Of a stretch of DNA of 64,000 nt, positions 1-9,723 are shown piece by piece. The position numbers and the translations under genes are program-made. The notes beneath the pieces are model-generated. The model saw nothing but the letters and a program-made list of their open reading frames with translations. It was not told the origin of the DNA and searched no databases. Location of the stretch: contig JAUCBJ010007821.1 of assembly GCA_032718475.1 (NCBI GenBank), positions 81,428 through 145,427 on the forward strand, given 5' to 3'. Source of the DNA: Nemertoderma westbladi (lineage: Eukaryota > Xenacoelomorpha > Nemertodermatida > Nemertodermatidae). Each line of letters starts with the position of its first letter. Position 1 is the first letter of the stretch.

Positions 1-526
1 TTAGGCACGCGATCGGCCAATTACTAACTTGTAACAAGTTAAGCACGGGATAGGCCAATTACAATCTTGTAATAAGTTAGGCACGGGATCGACCAATTAC
101 AAACTTGTAGGACGTTAGCCACGGGATCGGCCAATTACAAGTTAGGCACGTGATCGGCCTATCACTAACTCGTAACAAGTTAAGCATGGGATCGACCAAT
201 TACAAACTTGTAACAAATTAGGCACGGGATAGGCCAATTACAATCTTGTAATAAGTTAGGCACGGGATTGACCAATTACAAACTTGTAACTAGTTAGGCG
301 CGGGATCGACCAGTTACAAACTTCTAACATGTTAGGAACGGGATTGACCAATTACAAACTTGTAACAAGTTAGACATGGGATCGGCCAATTACAAACTTG
401 TAATAAGTTAGGCACGGGATTGACCAATTACAAACTTGTAACTAGTTAGGAACGGGATTGACCAATTACATACTTGTAACAAGTTAGGCATGGGATCGAC
501 CAATTACAAACTTGTAACTAGTTAGG
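1..526. repeat. 38-bp satellite array (left edge)
   Basis: About 14 head-to-tail units of a 38-bp repeat. A typical unit starts TTAGGCACGGGATCGACC, runs through AATTACAAACTTGTAAC and ends AAG. Each unit joins the next through AACTTGT-A-ACAAGTT, an imperfectly conserved palindrome with 7-bp arms. One unit near 121-145 is shortened. The array starts at the window edge, so its full length is unknown. The same family, in the same orientation, forms the much larger array at 36711-39637. Confidence 0.95.
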
Positions 527-640
527 CATGATACACCACAAATGGATGCCGCTCGCCGCTCCTATAGCGTATCATACTAAAAGTTGCCGCTCACATCGGC
601 CGCTCGCCGCTGCCGCTTGCCGCTCCTGTGGTGTATCATG
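527..640. mobile_element. Small foldback/MITE-like element
   Basis: A 114-bp insert bounded by perfect 14-bp terminal inverted repeats, CATGATACACCACA and TGTGGTGTATCATG. The interior is GC-rich and repeats GCCGCTCGCCGCT-like words. It lies between the 38-bp satellite and the BEL-1 RT remnant. No transposase is encoded, so it would be non-autonomous. The flanks share only a short GGC-type sequence, so a target-site duplication is not firm. Confidence 0.6.
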
Positions 641-1367
641 GCCTTTAGGGGGAGCCCCGAAAAGAATGAATACATCCACAAAACAATCAAGAAATACGTG
701 GATCGAGGATAGGAATACCGATAGGACCTACTATTTGCCACTCCATGTGGCTCTGGACCCTAAGAAGGGCAAGTTAAGAATGGTGGTCGAAGCGTCTGCC
801 AAGACAAACGTCAAGAGCCTGAATGACTACCTACTGGAAGGCCCCAATATCTACAACTCGGGGATAGAGGTCCTGTTAAGGTTTAGAAGTGGAAAACACG
901 CCTTCACGTGCGATATAGAGGGCATGTTTAATCAAGTGCGAGTGATGGAGGAGGACAGTGATAGTCAGCGCTTCCTGTGGTACAACGGCGACGAAGAACC
1001 GTCGGAGATACAGATGTACAAGATGGTAGTGCAGAACATGGGGGCCAAGTTGTCCTCGTTTACTACAACTACAGCTGTAAGAGACACGGTGGAGGGCAAA
1101 GAGGAGGAATACAGTGAGAAGGCAATCGATATGATTCGACGCGGATTCTATGTGGATTATGGGATGGGCTCTGGAAACTCGGTTGAAGAGATACTTGATG
1201 TGGGGCACGAAGTTTGCGACATCCTGAATGGATCAGGATTCAACCTTACAAACGTCCAGTCCAACTCTAGAGAATTTATGGAGGCCATAGAAGATAGACA
1301 ACCAGAGGTGAAGATAGATAAACCTACGGCGGTAAAGGGGCAGATTATGGTGGACAAGAGGATATAA
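641..1367 (+). pseudogene. BEL/Pao reverse transcriptase remnant (BEL-1)
   Basis: Open frame with BEL/Pao RT signatures: YYLPLHVALDPKKGKLRMV, then DIEGMFNQV with the first catalytic Asp, then a YVDD-box region. The box reads FYVDYGMGS, so the second Asp of the catalytic pair is Tyr and the enzyme should be inactive. The long open frame formally starts at 528 inside the foldback element, so that start is not biological. The frame is lost near 1360 and resumes in another frame. There is no gag or protease upstream; satellite and a MITE lie there instead. Confidence 0.85.
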
Positions 1368-1369
1368 TC

Positions 1370-2487
1370 GTAGCAGAAGACGCTAGGGATCGTATGGAAC
1401 CGGGAGACAGATGAGTTGGAGTATCAACTAAGTCAGGAGGGTGCCGGGATCCATACTAAACGAGGCTATGTGTTATACATAGCGAGAATTTACGATCCCC
1501 TAGGCCTAGCATCCACATTGTTAGTCACTGGGAAATAAATATTGAAGAAGGTCTATAAGTTAGAAGATGACTGGGACGCTTTGGTCCCAGTGGAGATAAG
1601 CAAACAATGGGAGAAATGGACAGGGAGCCTCGAAGAGATGGGGATGTATAATATGCCACGTGTATACTTCCCGGACGGGGACATGACCGATTTAGAACTG
1701 CATATGTTTTCCGATGCATCCCTGGAAGCATATGGTGTGGCACTTTATTTGGTACAGCGGAAGGGGACTCATCATAAGCCCAGGCTTGCGTTTAGTAAAG
1801 CGAGGTCGACTCCACCAGATTCAGCATCAGTGCCGAAACTCGAGCTAACGGCTGCGAGATTAGGAGTAAGAGCGACAGCATACTTGGTGGACACGATACC
1901 GAGTATAGTAGAGACGCACTACTGGACAGATTCCATGGTAGTGTTGGGATGGTTGCATACTGAGAAGATACGTAATCCCATATTTGTGGCGAATATGGTG
2001 GATGAGATAAGAGCAACGTCAGACTTGGAGAAATGGCACTACTGCCCAATTGACGACAATCCATCGGATCTGCTATCGAGGGACATTGTATGCCACGCTT
2101 TCTCGAGAAAGCAGGAATTGTGGCAGCATGGCCCGCACTTCCTTAACGATAGGTCGAGCTGGCCATGGATGAGGAAGGTAGACCCAAGTACAGAGGAAGT
2201 GACAGTGGAGGAGGAGGAAGAGGAATCAGAGGGGAAGGAAATATTTAGTCAATTAGTGAGGGAGGTTAAGGAGGCGCCACCGCGATCAAAGCCGAGAGAG
2301 TCGTGCGATAACCCAACGGATAGGTTGCTCAGTTACAGCTCCAGCTGGTATAAGACGAAGAAGCTAGTAGCATATCTGAAGGCCTACGGAGAATTCCTTA
2401 GGGGAGCTGGTAAGGATACCAAAACGAGACCCACCATTGTAAAGGCTTTTGCGGATCTAGCTAGTTATTTTCACCGCAAAGTACTCT
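1370..2487 (+). pseudogene. BEL/Pao RT connection and RNase H remnant (BEL-1)
   Basis: Continues BEL-1 after a frameshift. The first part has the BEL motif YDPLGLAS near 1495, followed by an in-frame TAA near 1537. From 1542 the frame covers RNase H, with FSDAS, KLELTAAR, a TDS motif (YWTDSMVVLGWL) and NPSDLLSR in order. An acidic run (VEEEEEE) follows. BEL similarity stops around 2487, before the integrase zinc domain, and the sequence changes to AT-richer non-coding DNA. The matching integrase may be the one at 17637-18635, 15 kb downstream. Confidence 0.85.
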
Positions 2488-3172
2488 GTAGGTGTTTTAG
2501 TGGATATAAAAAGCCATTTCTTCTGTATGTGTACTTTAGCAGACATAACTAGCTGTGTACTTTAGCGGACATAACTAGCGATCTTATGTCGCAATAGCCA
2601 AAATCCTCTTGATACAGTGTAGTTACCATGACGACATCTAACAGCTGATATGTCCACGTGTAACATTTCTTTGTTCTTTGTTCTTTCTTTGTTCGGTCGA
2701 CCAATCAGAGCGTTTTTTGACTCTGTGTTGGAGATGGTATACAGAAACTCATGCAATTCAATCAGTATGTGTATTTTGTCCACAGCCAGAAGACCGGCTT
2801 TGGAATATCTGTGGTTTCAGGCTTTAGCCAAACATTAGTAGGCTTGATCATAGAAACGTATAACTGTTATCTAACTAATCAAATCGCAACACAAACTAAT
2901 CACAAGTTAGTGTGTCAAATCATATTGTCAACTACAAACACCGCATTTTTACTGCTATTTACTGTCGGTTATTCATTATATCAGTTGATGGAATATTGTT
3001 ATATTTGGATAATATCGATCAATAATCAGAAACCCCAATCTTCTTGATATACTGAAGGTTAGAGAGACCGGTTACATATAACAATTGCGACTTACATTAA
3101 AGTGGTTTGGAGTGAATCTAATGCTATTTCATAGGCACTACATGAGTCGGTTGTTGTTCTCTTTATATGTGA
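2488..3172 (+). mobile_element. BEL-2 5' region (LTR/leader), first part
   Basis: Non-coding. From about 2700 it aligns with the 5' region of BEL-3 at about 53220-53690; shared stretches include the ones around CGGTTATTCATTATAT and GTGGTTTG(G/A)AGTGAATCTAATG. The exact left end is uncertain; a TGTAGG at 2488 could be an LTR start. The sequence is interrupted at 3172 by the LINE and resumes at 7075. Confidence 0.6.
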
Positions 3173-3286
3173 ATAAGAATAAGCTCAGAATAAGCTGTAG
3201 GCCTGCCGACAATAAGACCAAGAAAGATACCGGTACTAGGCCTATACAGTTTTTATCCCTGAGTCAGACTACAGCCAGACAGCACA

Positions 3287-6200
3287 ATGTCCCCGCTCTT
3301 AATCTCCACAGTTTTCATCGTTCTGGGTCGTTTCGTTGTGGCAGAACCATCCGATCCGCGGGGTAACCCTGCAACCCACCCAATACCCGTATTGGACTGG
3401 TTTGCGGAACACCCTGTCGCTACCGTTTCGAACTGCCGCGCCGAATCGACGGAGATGTGGTCGACGAGTGGATTTAGCCTCTACTGCTCTCGTCGGGGAA
3501 GAAGATCTTGGGTCTCCTCTCCACGATCTAGAGGCCTAATCGCTAATCTCTGTCTACTGTCTCTGGCTGGGGATATTGAGACCAACCCAGGACCCAGCAG
3601 GACGCGGGCCCCGAAGATCAACTGTCCCGTCTGTCAACGAGGAACAAACTCTCGGAGTAAGATCGTCCAATGCGAGAGTTGTGACACATTTGTACATTTA
3701 AAATGTTACCGTAGGAAACGCAGTTATTTATTCTCCACCAGAAACAATCTTGAACCAAGTTTTCTCTGCAATAGCTGTATTTTTACCGAACTTCCCTTTC
3801 ATGATACAATTTTAGAATCAGAAACCGACGATTCATTTCTCACATCGCCTCTGCAAACTCCAAGTGATGCTGAGAGTGAAACTTTTAATTTTTTTAAGAA
3901 AAAAGGTCTGCATTTTTTGCACTTAAACGCACGATCTCTGCTTCCAAAACTTTCCGAAATTCGTATTTTAATCAATAAATCCAACCCAGCAGTTTTAACA
4001 ATCTCTGAAACTTGGCTCGATGATAGTGTTTCTGATGGAGAAATTTATATTGATAATTACGTAGTTTTACGTAAGGATAGGGACAGACACGGTGGTGGTG
4101 TCTGTACTTACATTCGATGTGATTTAGCTTTTAATCGTAGGGAAGATTTAGAGACTTGTGACGAAGTTTTACTGGTGGAACTTTTACTTCCTAAAACTAA
4201 ACCTATTTTAATCGGTACTTTATATCGGCCCCCTAAACAATCAGATTTTTTGCAAAATTTTGAAAATACAATTTTATGTAATCTTAGGTCAGACTGTGAA
4301 ATATATTTCTTAGGTGATTTTAATATCTGTTACCATCACAAAGCATCCCCCATCTGTAAACAGTACCAAAGTATTTTAAATTTGTTTGGTTTAAAACAAA
4401 TTATTCGAGATTCTACCAGAATTACCAGTAAAACTTCTACTTTACTAGATCACATCCTTTGTAATAATACCGATATTATTTCTCAATCTGGGGTTTTACC
4501 TATAGGTCTAAGCGATCATTTTATAGTTTTTTGCACAAGAAAGACACACAAATCTTTTTTCGGGGATCATAAAACAGTAACAGTTAGGTCTATGAAAAAT
4601 TACAGCAAGGAACGCTTTTTAAGTTTGTTAGTTAATTCTGACTGGGAACCCTGTTTTAAGGCCGCTGACATTAACCTTGCGTACACTGTTTTTAAAGATA
4701 TATTTTTAAAGGCTCTTAATACTGTAGCACCAATTAAAGAAATTAGTCTTAAACAACGCACTGAGCCCTGGATGACCTCGGGTATTCTTAGTAATATCAG
4801 AGAAAGAGATAACTATTTGTATAAATTTAGGAAATACCGTGTTTTAGCTGATTATAATAATTACTGCAAATATAGAAACCTTGTCCAACGGGAAATAAAA
4901 AAAGCTAAATCTGAATATTTGTACAACAAAATAAGTGAGAATAAAGATAATCCTAAAAGTCTATGGTCTACCCTAAAATCTTTAGGTTATAAAAACCTTA
5001 AATCTAAATCGAATATTGTTCTGCAAGATAACGGTGAGCTGATTCATGATCATACTCTAGTTAGTAATTTATTTAATAATTATTTTACTAATGTTGCCTC
5101 TAATTTAGTTAAGAAATTACCGTTATCAAGTAATAAATATAGTATAGGGTCCGAAACTCTAAATAATTTTTATTTAGAAAAGTTACAAAATTCAGAAAAG
5201 TTATTTTTAAAACCCGTTTCTGAGGATTTCGTTTTTAAAAATCTACTTAGCCTATCAGCCTCAAAAAGTACCGGTCTAGATCTAATACCTGCCCGTTTTC
5301 TTAAGGATGGTGCTGAAGTACTTAAAGTGCCTATTACTTTTATTATTAATTACTCTATCGTAGATAATGTAGTACCAGACGAACTGAAATTAGCTAAGGT
5401 TGTTCCTCTGTATAAAAAGAATAGTAAAGTAGAACCCTGTAATTACAGACCTGTTAGTATCTTAAGTATTGTATCTAAAATTCTAGAACGTTCTGTTTTT
5501 CTACAGCTGGAGGCACATCTTAGTAGGCTAAATCTGATCTATGAACTTCAGTCCGGTTTTCGTAAATCATATTCTACAGACACCTGCCTTATTAACTTAA
5601 CTGATACAATTAGATGTAATAACGCAAAGGGTTTATATACTGGTATGGTAATGTTGGACCTACAAAAGGCTTTCGATACTGTAGATCACGAAATTCTGCT
5701 TGGTAAGTTAGGCCTGATGGGTATAGGTTCTATAGACTGGTTCAAGTCCTACCTGTCAGACAGAGGTCAAACTGTAGTCATTAGCAAATCGCTGTCTACT
5801 GTACAAGAGATTACCTGTGGTGTACCGCAAGGTAGTATATTAGGTCCTCTGCTTTTTGTATGCTATGTAAATGATATGATAAGTAGTATAGATCCCGATT
5901 TTAAACTGATTTTATATGCCGACGACAGTGCTCTTATTTTCTCTCATAAAGATCCTATCCATATTTCCCAAAAGTTAAGTGCAGTTCTAGAATCCTGTAA
6001 TGAGTGGTTGGTTGATAATAAGCTATCCATTCACTACGGTAAAACTGAAAGTATTTTGTTTGGTTCCAAAAGAAAGTTAAAGAAGGTAACTAAGTTTGAA
6101 GTCACTAGTAATGGACATAAGATTGAAAATAAAAAGGAAGTTAAATATTTAGGCGCCACATTGGATAACTGCTTATCAGGAGAAAGTACAGTGAAAAATA

Positions 6201-6436
6201 TTTTCTCGAAAGTTAACAGTAGGCTTAGGTTTCTATACAGAAATAAAAATAGTTTGAACACCGACTCCCGCAAGTTACTTTGCTCTTCTTTAATACAGTG
6301 TCACATGGACTATGCGTGCTCTTCTTGGTATGAAGGCTTAACCAAACAGCTTAAATGTAAATTACAAGTAGCTCAGAATAAAGTAGTACGATTTATTAAA
6401 GACTACAAACCTAGGCACCACCTAACTCCAGATTAA
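3287..6436 (+). CDS. LINE polyprotein: leader-2A, PHD-like finger, APE endonuclease, reverse transcriptase
   Basis: This 1049-residue ORF would reverse-transcribe its own RNA at a nicked genomic site. Residues 1-20 are hydrophobic and signal-like ([19 protein letters not shown]). Residues 96-103 read DIETNPGP, the 2A ribosome-skipping motif, so the first 102 residues would be released separately. Residues 113-164 hold a Cys/His PHD-like finger (CPVC, CESC, HLKC, CNSC). The APE-type endonuclease spans about 208-415 (ETWL, GDFN at 343-346, SDH at 409-411). RT spans about 700-900 with [22 protein letters not shown] and the catalytic YADD at 877-880. All RT catalytic motifs look intact. The stop at 6436 follows LTPD and seems premature: a small deletion shifts the frame, and the usual C-terminus resumes at 6438. 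Confidence 0.9.
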   Translation: MSPLLISTVFIVLGRFVVAEPSDPRGNPATHPIPVLDWFAEHPVATVSNCRAESTEMWSTSGFSLYCSRRGRRSWVSSPRSRGLIANLCLLSLAGDIETNPGPSRTRAPKINCPVCQRGTNSRSKIVQCESCDTFVHLKCYRRKRSYLFSTRNNLEPSFLCNSCIFTELPFHDTILESETDDSFLTSPLQTPSDAESETFNFFKKKGLHFLHLNARSLLPKLSEIRILINKSNPAVLTISETWLDDSVSDGEIYIDNYVVLRKDRDRHGGGVCTYIRCDLAFNRREDLETCDEVLLVELLLPKTKPILIGTLYRPPKQSDFLQNFENTILCNLRSDCEIYFLGDFNICYHHKASPICKQYQSILNLFGLKQIIRDSTRITSKTSTLLDHILCNNTDIISQSGVLPIGLSDHFIVFCTRKTHKSFFGDHKTVTVRSMKNYSKERFLSLLVNSDWEPCFKAADINLAYTVFKDIFLKALNTVAPIKEISLKQRTEPWMTSGILSNIRERDNYLYKFRKYRVLADYNNYCKYRNLVQREIKKAKSEYLYNKISENKDNPKSLWSTLKSLGYKNLKSKSNIVLQDNGELIHDHTLVSNLFNNYFTNVASNLVKKLPLSSNKYSIGSETLNNFYLEKLQNSEKLFLKPVSEDFVFKNLLSLSASKSTGLDLIPARFLKDGAEVLKVPITFIINYSIVDNVVPDELKLAKVVPLYKKNSKVEPCNYRPVSILSIVSKILERSVFLQLEAHLSRLNLIYELQSGFRKSYSTDTCLINLTDTIRCNNAKGLYTGMVMLDLQKAFDTVDHEILLGKLGLMGIGSIDWFKSYLSDRGQTVVISKSLSTVQEITCGVPQGSILGPLLFVCYVNDMISSIDPDFKLILYADDSALIFSHKDPIHISQKLSAVLESCNEWLVDNKLSIHYGKTESILFGSKRKLKKVTKFEVTSNGHKIENKKEVKYLGATLDNCLSGESTVKNIFSKVNSRLRFLYRNKNSLNTDSRKLLCSSLIQCHMDYACSSWYEGLTKQLKCKLQVAQNKVVRFIKDYKPRHHLTPD
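3572..3595 (+). other. 2A ribosome-skipping motif
   Basis: Codes DIETNPGP, an exact match to the 2A consensus D-(V/I)-E-x-N-P-G-P, preceded by the hydrophobic stretch LCLLSLAG that is typical upstream of 2A. In known 2A sequences the ribosome skips the Gly-Pro bond, so translation would yield a 102-residue leader and a separate zinc finger/endonuclease/RT protein. 2A motifs at the N-terminus of APE-type LINEs are known from several marine invertebrates. Confidence 0.9.
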
Positions 6437-6437
6437 G

Positions 6438-6743
6438 CAGCTACGCCTTAACCATGTGCATAAAGTGTATAATGGTAAATGTCCCAATTACCTAAAACAA
6501 AAATTCAACAGAGTACGCGATACACACTCTTACAGTACCAGAGCTAGTGCTTCAAACTTCTACCTCCCGAATTGTAAATCCTTTGAATCTGATACTTTCT
6601 TTTTTAACGGCATAAAAAATTGGAACGCTCTGCCTAATGAAATTAAAAACCTAAATAATCAACATTCTTTTAAATCTGCAGTTAAATCTCATCTCCGTGT
6701 GCAATGTAAAAATAGGTACAATAGTCCTACAGTAAGTTATTAG
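6438..6743 (+). pseudogene. C-terminal remainder of the LINE ORF
   Basis: Frame-shifted continuation of the LINE protein: QLRLNHVHKVYNGKCP, then NFYLPNCKS, then WNALPNEIK, the usual tail of CR1/L2-like proteins. It begins 2 bases after the stop of the main ORF, so a short internal deletion that moved the frame is the simplest explanation. Confidence 0.8.
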
Positions 6744-7074
6744 TTTATTAATTATTTACTATTTATACTGTAATTACGTTTTATATTAAATTATTCTGTA
6801 CATTACATCTTTATCGTTGAGTCGGGCATTGTCACGCTCTCGGTAAAGTTGTACATGTACATAGTGTAATTACGTTTTATATTGGTTTTAGGTTAGCGTA
6901 GTGTAATATTGTATTTGTAACCAAGTAACATAAAGGACCCCCTTGGAAATAAGCTGCAAAGCTTTAGGGGTAATCCTATATGTTATGTTGGACAATACCT
7001 TTATACCGGTACATTGTTTGGTGTATTTGTTATTGTTTTTACATAATGTATAAATAAATCTATCTATCTATAAT
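6744..7074 (+). other. LINE 3' UTR and microsatellite tail
   Basis: AT-rich non-coding DNA after the LINE protein. It ends in ATAAATAAATC followed by imperfect TCTA repeats up to the target-site duplication at about 7073. No gene is seen. Confidence 0.7.
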
Positions 7075-7813
7075 CTATCTATGTGACTAAAATTAGTGAA
7101 GGTCGGCAGATCGGTGTGCAGCATTGTGCAGTAGTGTGCATGATTGTGACTGATAACAAAGCATCTCCTAAAGAATGCGCTTTATACGTGAATCCATAGC
7201 CATCCCGTTGTGTCTAGTATAAGTCATAACTCTTTTTACATATTTAGAGCGCCACGTCCTAAAGGAACTGTTAATATTTCCCCAAAGTGAATAATATTTG
7301 TCAGAAATTATATATTAACAATCAGTCGAATAATACAGTAGGCCTACACCGCAATAAGGTCAAAGCTTCCGAATCCAGTCTCCCGGGTATATCCAGCGGG
7401 TGAATGGTCGCGCATAGACTGGCTTCGGCTAATGTAGTGTATCAAATACTCGTCATAGGCTAAAGTCGATTTATAATCTAGAAGACACCTAAATTTGGCA
7501 GGTTAAACTGCTAAAGGTCTGAAAGCGCGAACAATAACAGTTATTGCTTCTGTATTGCAGTAGGCAATAAAGCTGAAGTACCGGTCAACCGGTACCCAGT
7601 AGGCCTGACTGTCTAACTACCCGAACCGGTACTTACAGCAGTACAGGTACAGCAGTATTATTCGATTTTGATAATTATATACCGGTAGGTCTTAATAAGT
7701 AATCGGGGACGCCTGGTTTTTATTGGGATTTTACTTAGGCCTATTTCTGTCAGTTTTATTTATTTGTAGGCCAATATTGAGCAGAAGGCGTGTAAGCCTG
7801 CTCAGATTGTACA

Positions 7814-8393
7814 GATAATTTGTAGGCTGGATTGTTGTCTGACTGTTGTTAAGTCTGAAGAGATTGCGGTGTGTGTAGAGTGTATGTCCGATAAAGTACT
7901 AGTTAGGAATGTAGGGGCTTCCAGTGCTGTGAGGTAAATCCCCTCGAAAGAATAAGTCGTACTACTCAGTTAGAACGCATACTAACTAACCATTTCGGAG
8001 TCTGCATATACTGTAGTTTGTTTGGGCTTGATAGTAGTCTGCCAGCCTTTGGTCTGTATTTTGTATGTGTAGTCTGTACGGGTAGCGTAATATTTCTTAT
8101 TTAGATAATTTGTAGGCTGGATTGTTGTCTGGCTGTTGTTAGGTCTGAAGAGATTTCGGTGTGTGTAGAGTGTATATCCGATAAATTGCTAGTTAGGAAC
8201 GTAGGGGCTTCCAGTGCTGTGAGGTAAATCCCCTCGAAAGAATAAGTCGTACTACTCGGTTAGAACGCATACTAACTAACCATTTCGGAGTCTGCATATA
8301 CTGTAGTTTGTTTGGGTTTGATAGTAGTCTGCCAGCGTTTGGTCTGTATTTTGTTTGAGTAGTCTGTACGCGTAGCGTAATATTTATTATTCA
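7814..8393 (+). repeat. 290-bp tandem duplication in the BEL leader
   Basis: Two copies, 7814-8103 and 8104-8393, each starting GATAATTTGTAGGCTGGATT, with a few substitutions between them. BEL-3 has an equivalent pair at about 54511-54799 and 54800-55088, so the duplication is a fixed family trait that predates the split of the two elements. Confidence 0.9.
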
Positions 8394-9339
8394 GAGTTTA
8401 TGCGATTATTCGCAACATTCATATCCCCAAGTTTATTCATACAGTAATTGTGCTTGTTGTACATACCGTTATAGTTAAATTAACCCCGGTACTACATCAG
8501 GGCTGCTTGGCGTAGGTAAAGACTGGTGATTTTGTGCCCCGGTCACTCCAGCAGATACCGTGGTTCTTTTAGCTGTACAAGTATTTCTAACTGCTGATTA
8601 TTTGTTGTATAAGTACTTGTACCTAATTTAGGGTTTAGTGTACAATGCTTTCCGAAGGTAATTAGTGTGTAGGCAGTATATTTGTGTTGTAAAGTGGTTA
8701 ATAGGCACGTTGGTTCTGGTAGACCGCGGTAATTAACTTCTAGGTAGGAACACTCCGTGATACATAACGTAGTACTTATAGCGATACGGCTATAAGTCGT
8801 CAGACGGTGGTATTTTTCCTATCTGGACAACGCAGTATATTTACTACTGCTTTGTTATTTTCAAATACCGTAGTACCCTGTCCGTTGTAATAACCAGATA
8901 TTCTAACCCTTTGTTAGGCTGGTTTGTAGACTTCTTGTAAAATTACCCTAAAAATTCGTACGTGTAATTTTTGTGTTTATTTAGAGATTGTAATCTCACC
9001 CCGAATTGTACGTAATTTGTAGTATTAAGTAACTTAGGTAAATTAGAATTATTTGTTTTAGTGTCCAACAAGTAGCACTTCACTGAGAGCGTACTGCTTC
9101 TGTGTAGTGACTCCTTCCCAGAAATAATAACATTTATTTCAAATATTGACAAAACCCATTATACGGGTATATATATATTATAAATCAACTCAAACCGATT
9201 TATAAAATAGTAGGCCTGTCTTACAACAATTAGGTCTTAATGTCAGTTGGACTACTGCTTAAATAACGGTAATCAAGTAAAGTAAAGTAACCAAGTAACC
9301 CCTAAAAGTCAGAAATTCAATTATTCTAAAATAATTGAC

Positions 9340-9612
9340 ATACCGGTATTTACAATAGGCTTATTATATTTATTTCTATCAATTTAGGCTGAAATTATAC
9401 CGGTATTCTGTAATTAATTCTAGTCCATAATTATACTTATATATATTATAAGTGTAAGCTGTATACCGGTATTCACGATAGGCCTATTATATATTTATAT
9501 ATATTTGTGCTGAAATTACATACCGGTATTCTGTGACAAATCTAGTCTGTAATAATACTTATATATATACTATAAGCATACCGGTATTCTAATATATTAT
9601 ATATATATCACG
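9340..9612 (+). repeat. ACCGGT-marked repeats before BEL-2 gag
   Basis: ATACCGGTAT-type palindromes recur about five times at 50-70 bp spacing, alternating with GATAGGCCTATTATAT and TTATATATA blocks, in a unit of about 120 bp. The same arrangement lies before BEL-3 gag (56020-56270) and its duplicate (60580-60830). These could be packaging or promoter-like leader repeats; the function is unknown. Confidence 0.75.
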
Positions 9613-9723
9613 TTACATAGAGTAATGATATCGGTAATTAATTACTAGGCTAATGGTGATACTGAATCACTAGACTTGCTTAAACTGTAATATAGCAGTC
9701 GGCATTCAACTGTACAAACAAAC

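Larger units (their letters stand above)
3173..7074 (+). mobile_element. 2A-bearing APE-type LINE, nearly full length
   Basis: Inserted in the BEL-2 5' region and flanked by a 7-bp direct repeat TATGTGA (left copy just before 3173, right copy starting at about 7073). It has a short 5' UTR, one long ORF (3287-6436), a frame-shifted C-terminal remainder to 6743, a 3' UTR with AATAAA-like signals near 7050, and a (TCTA)n-type 3' tail. Lack of poly(A) and a microsatellite tail fit the CR1/L2 side of LINEs. The family name is inference. Confidence 0.85.
7075..9723 (+). mobile_element. BEL-2 5' region and long leader, second part
   Basis: Non-coding, colinear with BEL-3 at about 53690-56395 over the whole length. 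It contains a 290-bp tandem duplication (7814-8393) and, just ahead of gag, about 120-bp imperfect tandem repeats marked by ATACCGGTAT palindromes (9340-9610). No ORF here is conserved between the two elements. I could not place the LTR end or primer binding site with confidence. Confidence 0.75.

Noticed and set aside
1-526. Telomere-type TTAGGC repeats
   Set aside because: TTAGGC occurs once per 38-bp unit and not as a 6-bp tandem repeat.
528-640. N-terminal coding start of the BEL-1 frame
   Set aside because: The ATG and the first 37 codons come from the foldback element, not from a BEL protein.
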